Of a stretch of 64,000 nucleotides of DNA, positions 1-10,999 are shown piece by piece. The DNA is from Agrostemma githago. Its lineage: Eukaryota > Streptophyta > Magnoliopsida > Caryophyllales > Caryophyllaceae. The position numbers and the translations under genes were made by a program. Below the pieces are notes generated by a model that was given only the letters and a program-made list of their open reading frames with translations, made no database searches and was not told the origin of the DNA. Within the stretch, counting starts at the first letter, position 1. Each line of letters begins with the position of its first letter. The stretch lies in contig OY288243.1 of assembly GCA_958450325.1 (NCBI GenBank), forward strand, positions 48,934,878 to 48,998,877, in the 5' to 3' direction.

Positions 1-1572
1 AAAACTATTTTATTTTCGTTAATTTAAAAAATTATTCCGTATTAAAAACGTGAGAATTTATTTATCGAATTATTAAAAAATTTATCTTTCGTTAAATAAA
101 GATTTAAAACTAGAATATTTTTAATATTGACCTTTCGTTTTGACATTTTCTCGTCTCATAAAAATTTAATACTTTATCGAATTCTTCAAATAATGATTTC
201 TTATAACTATCGTCTCATAATAATATTTATCATCTATTTTACTTATCGTCTCATAAATTCCTTTTTAAAAATAATTTTTACGGTTTTCATTATTTTAATT
301 CCGTCATCTTGTATTTCAATTTTTTAAGGAAGAAACAAAGACGTTTATACGAGAAACGAACCGAGACTCGGTCTCTTAATTGAATCCCACGTATTTCCTA
401 CTTGCACCTCGTGCATCTCATGCATGCATCTAGTTACTCATGCATCCTATTAGGCTATTACAATTACTAAGCCTACACCTATCATTCTACAACTTAACAC
501 ATGCACAACGTATTACTACCTAGCTAGCATTACACCACTACTAAAAGCATACTATAAATACTAACATATTACTACTACATATTAGTTCTATTATCCCTAC
601 GTACTAATACTCCCTACGTACTCCATTACTACTCATTCCGTACATACTATATACTACATTACTCCGTACTACGTTCTATATTTACTCTCTCGTACTTCTT
701 TATAATTGGAGCATCGGGAATGAGGAGCTGCCCAATATTTGACGGAATCATTTTTCTGGAACCATATTTGGGTCAAATAATTTCGACCGAAAATTTCTTT
801 AAAGGAGGAAAAAGATGAATTTTCTTACGTAGACGATATTTTGACCTGTCGACCTTTTATTCTTAATAACATTAATAAATATCCGTAATAGCTATTAAGG
901 TAACCAAACTTTTCTTCTAACAACATTTCTTATATATAAGTATATTATGTTAGTAATTTAATAAATTGCTTATTTAAATATTTAGGCTTATTTGTATGAC
1001 TAAATTACTTGTTAATATATTAAAATGTTACGTGATATTTTATTATGACTAAATTTAACTTGACTAAATTATAACTTGTTTAATTTATTTATTTATCAGC
1101 TGTACATTTCTATCTATATGAAAAATTGAGAAAATGAATAAAAGAACTTAAATTAATAAAATTTACTTATATCATTTTCATTGTATTTTATTTATTTACT
1201 TCTATTTGCTATGTATGCTTATTCTATGTACTTTATATAATTGTAATTTTGGTCATATTTAATTTTCTTTAGTACTTTTACATTGTTTATATATTATGAT
1301 AATAGAGTAAATTAGTAACCTAAAAATATTTTATTTTAATAATACTTTATTCCATTTTCATAAAATTTATAAAACTACATAGGTAGAAATTTATAAATTT
1401 CATTTTTATAAGATAAATGAATTTATTTTATTACACCATTTTTACACGACATTTATAAATATTTTTAAAAATGATTTTTCGTCAAATTTTGTAAATCGAT
1501 TAAGTACATTTATATTTTTCATAAACTTTTATATTTCTCATAAACTATAAATTTTAAAATAATATTTTATTA
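1..1572. other. AT-rich segment without a gene
   Basis: Very AT-rich sequence with stop codons in every frame; the only open stretch near the left edge is a short Phe/Ile-rich translation of low-complexity DNA and is not supported as a gene. The segment is cut by the Ogre-like element that follows, and its natural continuation is the sequence after 10999. I infer that the two parts once formed one stretch, possibly the body of the LTR that ends at 12194. Nothing else is recognisable. Confidence 0.5.
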
Positions 1573-1577
1573 TTATT
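1573..1577. repeat. Target-site duplication TTATT, left copy
   Basis: These five bases lie directly before the TG that opens the left LTR. The same five bases follow the CA that closes the right LTR at 10994, as expected for integrase-made 5-bp duplications. Confidence 0.85.
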
Positions 1578-1579
1578 TG

Positions 1580-1611
1580 TAGACACCCGCATTTTGACTG
1601 CCAGGTGTCTA
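1580..1611 (+). promoter_or_regulatory. Stem-loop at the LTR terminus
   Basis: TAGACACC (1580-1587) pairs with GGTGTCTA (1604-1611), an 8-bp perfect stem with a 16-nt loop two bases inside the LTR end. The right LTR repeats it (8665-8672 with 8689-8696), and the diverged LTR at 62470 keeps 7 bp of the stem. Its role is unknown. Confidence 0.6.
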
Positions 1612-1992
1612 TAGCAGTTTCCAAAAAACACCCGATGATGATCGGACGCTAACGTGCTTCTATGCGCTCGGATACGGGCTCAAATCCATTAACTGCTGGC
1701 TAACACACTTACAGAGTACAAACCTCACAAAATCAACCTCGAATCCAGGTCCAGTGGGCCGTTTCCAATCAAATAAGACTAATTTGGGTCAAAACCGACA
1801 CCGGAAATAAAATCGACTTTTAGCGATAGGGTCAACCCTGGTCAAAGTCGTTTCCGAGACACATCAAAGCAGCCACTCAAATACGAAAAGTCCAACTCAA
1901 GAAGCAAAATCAACAGTCCACCTTCAGACGGGCCATCAGGTCAAGTCCGTCAGGGCACAAAACCCTAGACATCAAAATACATGGGCAATGCC

Positions 1993-1999
1993 TATATAA
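1993..1999 (+). promoter_or_regulatory. TATA box of element A LTR
   Basis: TATATAA sits in the left part of the LTR and is conserved in the right LTR at 9077-9083. It is followed 40-140 bp later by repeated AACCCTAA motifs. This is the likely core promoter, with U3 about 415 bp long. Confidence 0.6.
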
Positions 2000-2032
2000 G
2001 CAACTCCATGCACACTCAATTTCACAACTTTA

Positions 2033-2137
2033 CAACCCTAATCACAACTTTTTCACAACCTCAAGAACCCTAATCTTATACATGCAACCCTAATCAAACC
2101 CTAGCAATTCTACACTAGCAAAAAAACCCTAAACCTA
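2033..2137 (+). promoter_or_regulatory. Cluster of telo-box-like AACCCTA motifs
   Basis: Five ACCCTAA/ACCCTAG motifs occur within about 105 bp just downstream of the TATA box; the right LTR repeats them around 9117-9217. AAACCCTAA telo-boxes are known cis elements near plant start sites. They are spaced irregularly and are not a telomere array. Confidence 0.5.
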
Positions 2138-3889
2138 GTTTTAGGAATCAATCCCGAGTCACCATAACTTAACCTCCATAAAACCTCGAAGACTCTTGTG
2201 TTAAAGCCACGGTTACGAGTTCGATCCGAGACAAGAACATGTAGGTTGAGGGTGTCAAAACCCCGTTCTCTCCTTCTTCTCTTCCTCTCGTCATCTTCTT
2301 CGCTTTTTCTTACTTTTTTTTTTTTTTTCTTTATTGCATCATAATATCGATAATAACTAATACAAAACATTAAAATACTTATAGATTTGTGTCGAATAAG
2401 AGGGGTTTCGGAATAAGGAAACACGAATATACAAGTGTACTGCACACAGCGTTGACGGTCGCTTGTTCCAATACCCCGATTATTTGATTATTGAGATAAG
2501 TTAACTTAAACAATATTTTTTTTATTTTGTTTGCATCATTATCATTAGTCGCATAAAAATAAGTATTATATTTAATAAGGGTTGAAACCCGTTGACGCGG
2601 ATCTGACATCCTAATCCTTAGGGATTTATTTCGATGTCGGAAAAGCCGAGGGAATCAAGTTTTCATTCAAGCAAAGTGTCGATACGTTAGATCCGATGCC
2701 AATTCCATAATTGGATGTCAAGTCTAATAATCTAATCAAACAATTTAGCCAATTCAATTTTTCGTTGATGCTAACGTAGATGTTATTTAATTCGTTTGAA
2801 TCATGACACTACAAACGCGGAGGAATATCTATATCGTCTTGGTTATTTTAAACGATTCAAATCAATATTCTTTATTTTTTCACTCTAGTATTCCATATCG
2901 ATTCCATAATCGAATATGGGATATGACGAGCATCACAATTAAAATCGAGTATAAATTATTCCAAGTATTTAATATCGATTTCATAATCGAATATTGAATA
3001 CGACGAATATCGAAAATATTAAGTCGAGTGCAAATTACGCAATACTTGTACGTGATTTAACAAAATCATCAATTTTCCGAAGAAAACAATTTCGCTCTTT
3101 TTTATTATTATTCTTCGAACATCATTTTTTTTTAGACAAAACATTTTTTTTAGATCTCGATATATTTTTTTCCTTGACCTCGGTCAACACGTGTTAATCC
3201 ATCACGTGACCTACTATTCTTTTCAAAACCATGCATCATACTACATTATTCGCAAACTGTTATTATCGTTATACCGTTACTAACAAGTTTGTTATTTTCT
3301 TGTCAATTTATTTTTGTTTATTTTATTGTACTAAAATGAACTCACATGCTAAATTTAACTTCGACGTTAGAATTAGTTGCATTAAATTGACATAGAAACC
3401 CTCTTTTCATTTTCATTCACATGTTTAGGGAAAATAATCTTTGCATATCATTTTCCCGTTTAACTAATGCGCGTATTGGAAAGTCATTCGAATTCTTAGT
3501 AGAGGCCGCTAATGTGCGGGCGGGGTTGAGTGTCCTTTGTGGGCTTCCCAACACGTACCCTCACCCCTTACTCAGAACCTCGGTTTTCGGATGCCCGAAA
3601 CCGTTGGCGCACGAGAGTCATTCAATACACAATATTCGATAATGTCGGTATTGGTATCAAATGCAAAGGGACGAGCCCAATAAACTCTGACATGGGAAAT
3701 GGGCCGTATTTTGTATACGGGACACTACGACATAGAGTGGGCTCGAATGGTTCCGAATAACCACAAAATTCGGTGGCGACTCCACATAGACCTAAATTTC
3801 AATTCGATCCATTCTCATATGGAGATTCATTCGCCTACCCAAACCCGCGCGTGGCCGCGTCGGGGTGGACCTATGTCATGTCCACAATT

Positions 3890-3907
3890 TGGCGACTCCG
3901 CTGGGGA
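3890..3907 (+). promoter_or_regulatory. Primer-binding site, tRNA-Arg type
   Basis: TGGCGACTCCGCTGGGGA begins three bases after the LTR. It would pair with the 3' end of a plant tRNA-Arg ending in CGGAGTCGCCA, the primer known from Ogre-type Tat elements. Confidence 0.75.
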
Positions 3908-5259
3908 TTAACTGATGCGTGACTTACCATCGGCATCCTCAGGGTGAGACTCGAATAGAAATCGTTTGACTAGTACAATACGCGTTTTAGTTTTACGGTT
4001 ATGCATAACCCATATTTTCCCGGGCCGGTACTCGCGACCGACGTCCCATTATACCGTTGATGTACTCCAATATGGATATGTCAAAAGGTGTCCATAGTCG
4101 ATATGAGTGGGTTTCGCGGCATGTTCTAAGCTCAACTCGACTTAGGAAGTCCGTCCCGATCAACGTCTAGACTATGTACACTGGTATAGACCCCTTATTG
4201 ACCGACCGAGACTTAGTGTAGAGCATACATGGCGTCGTTATAATGCTTGTGTGACTACGTGCTACTTGGTTTCCGAGTCGTTTTCAAAAACCGTTTTTTT
4301 TTTCAAAAATTGCATCTTTTTCAAACTATTCAATTTCAAAACCCGGGACACATACCGAATTTAGGACTTATGATTTTACTCAAAATAGCCTATTTTCTAG
4401 ACGGTACGCTGCCCAATTCAAAACTCAAAAATACTTTCGAACTTTCAAAACCGAGGCCCGATGCACTTTCCGATTTTTTTCGAAAAATCGGGCCTCTCCA
4501 CCGAGTTATCTCGGAATTTTCAAATCAATCAATTTTCAAAACCTTTCTCTTCTTAGGACTTCCCGTATTTAGCAGTGTCGGGTCATGTCATAAGTCGTCG
4601 AAGTCTTTAGCGTCAAAAATCCGTCGATCTTACATCATGAGTTTCTTCCCTATCCCAGTCTGCCTTATTAGACTAAGGCAAGGCCCACCTACGTAGGACA
4701 TACTCCTACAAAAAAAGGTCCGTCTACACACTCGAGTCTAAAAGTCTGTGGATGTCTCACGTGGACATTCCTTCGAACAGGACTCGGCCCACATAGCCGA
4801 ATCCTAAGGAAGGCCCACCTTTCACGAGTCACCCGTCTAGGTGTCTTTTCCGAGTCAACCTTTTACAAGGCATAGCCCTATAACAAAAGGTTCGTGGTCC
4901 TTACGTCTAAAGGGTCACTCGTTCCACACTCGAGTCTTAACAAAATTAACGATCCCACTGGGGGGCTATTCTCCGACGGAGTGATTAATCACGGTCACTC
5001 CGAGAATCGCGCCCTACACATTCGTCTTAGGAGGGTCTAACCCAAGTCAAACATGGTCGCCCCATTTTCAGACTCACCCTTCTGCAGCTCGAGTCTAATT
5101 TGTGGTCATTACCTCGTCTAGGTCAACATTCAAGTATCCCGGTCCGAGAGTCCTAGTCATTTCCGTCACCCCGGGCCATGTCTAGTTTGACTCATCATGT
5201 ACGCAAAACCGAGCTTAGGCGAGTTCTAACTCCTGTCATTTCTTCCGATCAGGGACCCT
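3908..5259 (+). other. Untranslated leader of element A
   Basis: About 1.35 kb between the primer-binding site and the gag remnant. Long leaders are usual in Ogre-like elements. An open stretch at 4247-4696 is Phe/Ser-rich, matches no family I know and lies in low-complexity TTTTCAAAA-type sequence, so no gene is called. Confidence 0.5.
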
Positions 5260-5937
5260 ATGAACGAGACACTACCAAACCACGACAAATCCCATGCCGT
5301 CAAGAAAGGGGATATCCAGGGGAGTATGCTTATGCTATCTTGCTCCATTAACAACATCTTCTCGAAAATCGATACTGCCCTAGATAACCTAAGTTCCAGG
5401 GTAACCATCATCGAAGAAGACCTTGTAAGAACCCGATCCCGTCTAACACAACTAGAGCGGGTAAGGCAGCCAATCACCCAACCGAGTCATTTGAAGGGTG
5501 AACACTCTTGCGAAACCGTCTGATACCCTCAAGATGGCAAGGCCGAGAGAAGTAACCCTCAAGTCACCTCTCCAAAAATCAAGAATCAGTCAAAGGAAAG
5601 AACATTTACCCACTTGGATATGTCCTACACAATCGCTTTCCAGAGGTTAGTTTCGAAGGGCCTAGTGCTACCTATAGGCCCAACAGCCGACCCACCTGTG
5701 GAGAAACGTTCCAAAGCATGGAACGCCGAGCATTACTGCAAATTCCACAGAGGGAGGGGACAGGATACAGAACAATGCTGGAAGCTGAAACATCTCATTC
5801 AAGACTTCCTCGATGCCGGGAAGACTCCCGTTTTGGAAACATTGTCACTTGCAAAGCCCCTCGTGGACTACACAGGGCCCGATGACCGAAGCATCCAATC
5901 TACCTCTCATGCACCCAAGAGTCCGGATTTGATTTAA
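5260..5937 (+). pseudogene. gag remnant (C-terminal, zinc-knuckle part)
   Basis: One reading frame runs through the whole stretch and is interrupted by a single TGA at 5521-5523. The first part (87 residues) is rich in Leu, Arg and Asp and looks helical. The second part carries the Tat/Ogre gag signature of an aromatic-rich lead-in, then CKFHRGRGQDTEQC, a CCHC-like knuckle in which the second Cys is replaced by His, and a Trp-Lys-Leu-Lys-His helix. In autonomous elements this is the nucleocapsid end of gag, which binds the RNA genome. The frame stops 90 residues after the knuckle with no protease after it. Only this module is left of a protein usually several hundred residues long. Confidence 0.7.
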
Positions 5938-6568
5938 GTCCGAGTCTGAGTCCGAGTCTAGGATTTCTATTCCAAAGCCAAGGTCAAAGTCAGAGTCAGA
6001 GTCAGTTGTATTCTGTCCTCTCTTTCAATATTCAATAAAATCAGCTTTCAATATTCTTTCTCATATATATTTTCCTTATGTGTTTTCGAGAACATGATGA
6101 ACACCATCATACACTGTGAGCACACACACGTGACTATTATAGGCACATCTATAATGACTGCAGGAAACCGAGCCCGTGTTTTTTTTTTACCTATTCCGTG
6201 TCTGGTATAGAAAAACCACATAACTACCCGTAGCAGGAGCGGTATCGAATCCTATGACAAATCTAGGTAATCTCCTAGTTTGGGTTCAAGACGGGAGGCA
6301 AGCCCATTTCCCACAATAAAATACCCCTCCAATAAGACTGACCAATCCCTACCTTAGGTGTTAGTCTGACCGGCAAAAAAAAAACGGACAAAAAAAATCA
6401 AAAGTAAAAAAAAAACAAAAGAAGGCCATCAAAAAAAGAAAGGGCCAAAACAAAAAAAAGACCATCAAAAAAAGAAAATTGGACACAAAAAAAAATCGAA
6501 AGTCCATGAGGAAAAAAAGCAAAAGGCCACAAAAAAGCAGGCCATCATCAAAAAAAATTCAGAATACC

Positions 6569-6735
6569 CATGACCGTGGTCAACGGTCAATTCAAGGGAA
6601 AGCCCCACGACCAGGGTACGGTCAAAATTATCAAAACCCATGACTGCGGCTAAGAGGTCAATCAAAAATCAAATACCCATGACCGTGGTCAACGGTCAAC
6701 TCAAGTGAAAATCTTTTGACCGCGGTACAGTCAAA
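6569..6735 (+). repeat. Diverged repeats of a CCATGACCGTGGTCAACGGT module
   Basis: The module CCATGACCGTGGTCAACGGT occurs at about 6569 and 6678, with a weaker form (CCATGACTGCGGCTAAGAGG) between and shortened GACCNNGGTACGGTCAAA variants after each. The core is partly self-complementary (GACCGTGGTC). Confidence 0.55.
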
Positions 6736-6924
6736 TTCAAAATTATCCATGCCATCCAATAGGGGAGTAACAATCAAGCTGGTCAGCTAACACCACACTC
6801 AGCCTTCCCACATTACAACCCTCAAGACCTTCCTAAGACCCAGACCAAAGACAGCTCGAAATTTTGAGGATTCAAGCTCCATAGGATACCCCTAACAATT
6901 AGGGCCAGACATGGAAACCAAATC

Positions 6925-7067
6925 CCGCATTATCAAACCAGCCCTCGAAGCCTTAGCTCCACATAACCGAGCTCCAGATTTCGAGTCAAAAAAACCAGAT
7001 CCCACATTATCAAACCACCCCTCGAAGCCTTAGCTCCACAGAACCGAGCTCCAGATTTTGAGTCATC
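6925..7067 (+). repeat. Direct repeat of about 75 bp
   Basis: The stretch running from the first ATCCCGCATTATCAAACC-type start through CCAGATTTCGAGTCA is repeated immediately downstream with few changes, ending CCAGATTTTGAGTCA. Confidence 0.6.
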
Positions 7068-7111
7068 AAAGCCATTTACTTCCTAGCACCACATTTCCAA
7101 AAACATCAAAT

Positions 7112-7216
7112 TCCTCGAGAGCAGAACTCGTTAAAAATCCCGAAAACAAAACTCGTTAAAATTCCCCGAGAGCAGAACTCGTTAAAAATTCCGAGAACAA
7201 AACTCGTTAAAATCCC
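7112..7216 (+). repeat. Short tandem repeat around ACTCGTTAAAA
   Basis: Four units of about 25 bp share AACTCGTTAAAAT, alternating between a GAGAGCAG and a GAAAACAA/GAGAACAA lead-in. Confidence 0.65.
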
Positions 7217-8289
7217 ATCCAAGCCAGTTACCAACCCCAAACACGGGAACTCAACTTGCAGTCGGCATAGAACATGCCCAAATAGTTCACACCACCTCTG
7301 GGGGCTACCCCGGAGTACGCTCACAATCACAGGATTAATATCCTCACCATTCAAGCCCTTTGATCAAGACATCACAGGTAATGCACCTAGCCTACACCGT
7401 CATTACGGCGGCTAAGTTACACACAAAGTCCTATTAGAATAGGCACCATAATACATCTTCCGACACTGAACTACGACTTGGTTTGATTTCACTACGCGTG
7501 AATACGTAGGCAGCCTTTCAACAAGAACACAACCACCCACATTGACACACATTCAAAAAGCACCATCATTCCGGTCACGACACTGTCATGTTCTCAATAG
7601 CTAGCTTTGTCGTCCTGGGGGCTTCTATTAGACAGAAGTTCTCCATCCACTCACAAAATCCAAATATTTTCAAAATCTAGCCTCCTTTCTACAATGAATC
7701 CTAGTACTCGGCTCAGTCAAAGACGAGAATCTGTCAGGACTCGAAGCAATACCCATTTTTGGACTGTACCCTAAAATCAGAAATCCAGAAGGGCACCAGA
7801 CTAAAACAGTCTCATTACAGACTACTGCAGTCCCCCTATAACAGATCATTCCCATGTTGCCACTCGCCTAGGCTACGGGATAGCGCAACTCAAGGGTCTG
7901 GTTAGGCGGCCCACCCCCCTACCGAGTCACGGTCCAACCCCTCGAGAGTCCAGTCGTGTCTGTCAACTCGTCCGGTCACGTCCAGAGTCGAGTCTGTCGG
8001 TAGGCCTCTCTCTTCAAATTCCACTTTGAAATTTGCAAAACTTAGCCATTTGAGAAAATCCTTTTCGACAAGGTCAAATTTCGGTTTATTTAAACTGCAA
8101 ATTTCTTTCCTAAAATTCTTTGAAAGTCAAAATTTTCAAATTTTCGAAAATTCAAAATTTCAAAAATCCAAACTTTCAAAAATTCAAAAATCATTTTTCT
8201 CCAGCGCGAGTCATTTTACTACCTACGTGTTGCATGCACTTTATTTGACGTATACAGGTACGACTCAAGCAGGACATACAACCCGCTAA

Positions 8290-8486
8290 ATCTCCCCAGC
8301 GGAAGCCCAAGGCGACATTTTCTCTCGAATCAACACGGGATGGGCCCATATACAGGCGCACCCGGGACTTATACGACAAGTCCAATTCCCCAGCAGATAG
8401 CCCGAGGCGGCATTTTCCCCGGAATAGCACGGGATGGGCCTACACACAGGCACACCCAGGACTTATGCGACAAGTCCGATTCCCCA
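8290..8486 (+). repeat. Direct repeat of about 100 bp
   Basis: Two copies begin at CCCCAGCGGAAGCCCAAGG and CCCCAGCAGATAGCCCGAGG, each running to a GACTTATRCGACAAGTCC ending. They sit about 180 bp upstream of the polypurine tract. Confidence 0.65.
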
Positions 8487-8649
8487 CAGAGTTATCATCA
8501 TCAACTCAGGTATGACTTCTAGTTTATGGCTGGCGAGCCCTTCACGCAAGTCTAATGGACTATAAACAACCCGACCGGAAGTCCGCCAGGTTTCAATCCT
8601 CGATTGGCCTGGTGGCTACTCTGACTTTCGCCTTGTCCAAGCCTCAGTC

Positions 8650-8662
8650 AGAGTGGGGACTC
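8650..8662 (+). promoter_or_regulatory. Polypurine tract of element A
   Basis: AGAGTGGGGACTC lies directly against the 3' LTR, the place and composition expected for the plus-strand DNA primer. Confidence 0.6.
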
Positions 8663-10994
8663 TGTAGACACCCGCATTTTGACTGCCAGGTGTCTATAGC
8701 AGTTTCCAAAAAACACCCGATGATGATCGGACGCTAACGTGCTTCTATGCGCTCGGATACGGGCTCAAATCCATTAATTGCTGGCTAACACACTTACAGA
8801 GTACAAACCTCACAAAATCAACCTCAAATCCAGTCCAGTAGGCCGTTTCCAATCAAATAAGACTAATTTGGGTCAAAACCGACACCGGAAATAAAACCGA
8901 CTTTTAGCGATTGGGTCAACCCTGGTCAAAGTCGTTTCCGAGACACATCAAAGCAGCCACTCAAATACGAAAAGTCCAACTCAAGAAGAAAAACCAACAG
9001 TCCACCTTCAGACGGGCCAACAGGTCAAGTCCGTCAGGGCACAAAACCCTAGACATCAAAATACATGGGCAATGCCTATATAAGCAACCCCATGCACACT
9101 CAATTTCACAACTTTACAACCCTAATCACAACTTTTTCACAACCTCAAGAACCCTAATCTTATACATGCAACCCTAATCAAACCCTAGCAATTCTACACT
9201 AGCAAAAAAACCTAACCTAGTTTTAGGAATCAATCCCGAGCCACCATAACTTAACCTCCATAAAACCTCGAAGACTCTTGTGTTAAAGCCACGGTTACGG
9301 GTTCGATCCGAGACAAGAACATGTAGGTTGAGGGTGTCAAAACCCCGTTCTCTCCTTCTTCTCTTCCTCTCGTCATCTTCTTCGTTTTTTCTTACTTTTT
9401 TTATTTTTTTCTATTTTTTTCTTTATTGCATCATAATATCGATAATAACTAATACAAAACATTAAAATACTTATCGATTTGTGTCGAATAAGAGGGGTAT
9501 CGGAATAAGGAAACACGAATATACAAGTGTACTGCACACAGCGTTGACGGTCGCTTGTTCCAATACCCCGATTATTTGATTATTGAGATAAGTTAACTTA
9601 AACAATATTTTTTTATTTTGTTTGCATCATTATCATTAGTCGCATATTTGCATTAATTTTCAAAAAATAAGTATTATATTTAATAAGGGTCGAAACCCGT
9701 TGACGCGGATCTGACATCCTAATCCTTAGGGATTTATTTCGATGTCGGAAAAGCCAAGGGAATCAAGTTTTCATTCAAGCAAAGTGTCGATATGTTAGAT
9801 CCGATGCCAATTCCATAATTGGATGTCGAGTCTAATAATCTAATCAAACAATTTAGCCAATTCAATTTTTCGTTGATGCTAACGTAGATGTTATTTAATT
9901 CGTTTGAATCATGACACTACAAACGCGGAGGAATATCTATATCGTCTTGGTTATTTTAAACAATTCAAATCAATATTATTTATTTTTTCACTCTAGTATT
10001 CCATATCGATTCCATAATCGAATATGGGATATGATGAGCATCACAATTAAAATCGAGTATAAATTATTCCAAGTATTTAATATCGATTTCATAATCGAAT
10101 ATTGAATACGACGAATATCGAAAATATTAAGTCGAGTGCAAATTACGCAATATTTGTACGCGATTTAATAAAATCATCAATTTTCCGAAGAAAACAATTT
10201 CGCTCTTTTTTATTATTATTCTTCGAACATCCTTTTTTTTTAGACAAAACATTTTTTTTAGATCTCGATATAATTTTTTCCTTGACCTCGGTCAACACGT
10301 GTTAATCCATCACGTGACCTACTATTCTTTTCAAAACCATGCATCATACTACATTATTCGCAAACTGTTATTATCGTTCTACCGTTACTAACAAGTTTAT
10401 TATTTTCTTGTCAATTTATTTTTGTTTATTTTATTGTAATAAAATGAACTCACATGCTAAATTTAACTTCGACGTTAGAATTAGTTGCATTAAATTGACA
10501 TAGAAACCCTCTTTTCAATTTCATTCACATGTTTAGGGAAAATAATCTTTGCATCTCATTTTCCCGTTTAACTAATGCGCGTATTGGAAAGTCATTCGAA
10601 TTCTTAGTAGAGGCCACTAATGTGCGGGCGGGGTTGGGTGTCCTTTGTGGGCTTCCCAACACGTACCCTCACCCCTTACTCAGAACCTCGGTTTTCGGAT
10701 GCCCGAAACCGTTGGCGCACGAGAGTCATTCAATACACAATATCCGATAATGTCGGTATTGGTATCATATGCAAAGGGACGAGCCCAATAAACTCTGACA
10801 TCGGAAATGGACCGTATTTTGTATACGGGCCACTAGGACATAGAGTGGGCTCGAATGGTTCCGAATAACCACAAAATTCGGTGGCGACTCCACATAGACC
10901 TAAATTTCAATTCGATCCATTCTCATATGGAGATTCATTCGCCTACCCAAACCCGCGCGTGGCCGCGTCGGGGTGGACCTATGTCATGTCCACA
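8663..10994 (+). repeat. 3' LTR of element A
   Basis: This is near-identical to the left LTR. The main difference is a roughly 20-bp extra AT-rich block around 9646-9669 that the left copy lacks, besides scattered substitutions. The high similarity indicates a fairly recent insertion. Confidence 0.9.
9077..9083 (+). promoter_or_regulatory. TATA box of the 3' LTR of element A
   Basis: TATATAA at the position equivalent to 1993-1999 of the left LTR. Confidence 0.55.
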
Positions 10995-10999
10995 TTATT
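10995..10999. repeat. Target-site duplication TTATT, right copy
   Basis: Identical to the five bases before the left LTR, so the element's ends are the original integration ends. Confidence 0.85.

Larger units (their letters stand above)
1578..3886 (+). repeat. 5' LTR of element A
   Basis: The LTR starts TGTAGACA and ends TGTCCACA, nearly inverted copies of each other. It is directly followed by the primer-binding site, which fixes the end. A TATA box lies about 415 bp in, followed by a run of AACCCTAA-type motifs. The final 470 bp are GC-richer and open in several frames, but the same frames recur in every LTR copy, so they are not counted as genes. Confidence 0.9.
5938..8649 (+). other. 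Non-coding 3' internal region of element A
   Basis: About 2.7 kb without a recognisable gene between the gag remnant and the polypurine tract. It contains a purine-rich stretch with many runs of A (about 6368-6560) and several short duplicated modules listed separately. This replaces the pol region of an autonomous element. Confidence 0.6.
1578..10994 (+). mobile_element. Complete non-autonomous Ogre-like (Tat) LTR retrotransposon, element A
   Basis: Two near-identical LTRs of 2309 and 2332 bp flank a 4.8-kb internal region, with a 5-bp target duplication on both sides, so the insertion is intact as a unit. The primer-binding site matches the 3' end of a plant tRNA-Arg, as known for Ogre-type Tat elements. 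The inside holds only a remnant of gag; protease, reverse transcriptase, RNase H and integrase are absent, so mobility would depend on an autonomous relative. Related LTRs occur at 51651-52721 and from 62470 on, showing that the family is abundant. Family assignment rests on the PBS and the gag remnant and is inference. Confidence 0.85.

Noticed and set aside
2033..2137. Interstitial telomere repeat
   Set aside because: AACCCTA motifs are irregularly spaced and mixed with other sequence, so this is not a tandem telomeric array.
2209..2235. GGTTCGATCC-like box B of a tRNA in the LTR of element A
   Set aside because: No matching box A or cloverleaf nearby, and the left LTR has GAGTTCGATCC instead; judged coincidental.
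4247..4696. 149-codon open frame in the leader of element A
   Set aside because: Composition is dominated by TTTTCAAAA-type sequence, there is no homology I recognise and no counterpart in other copies.
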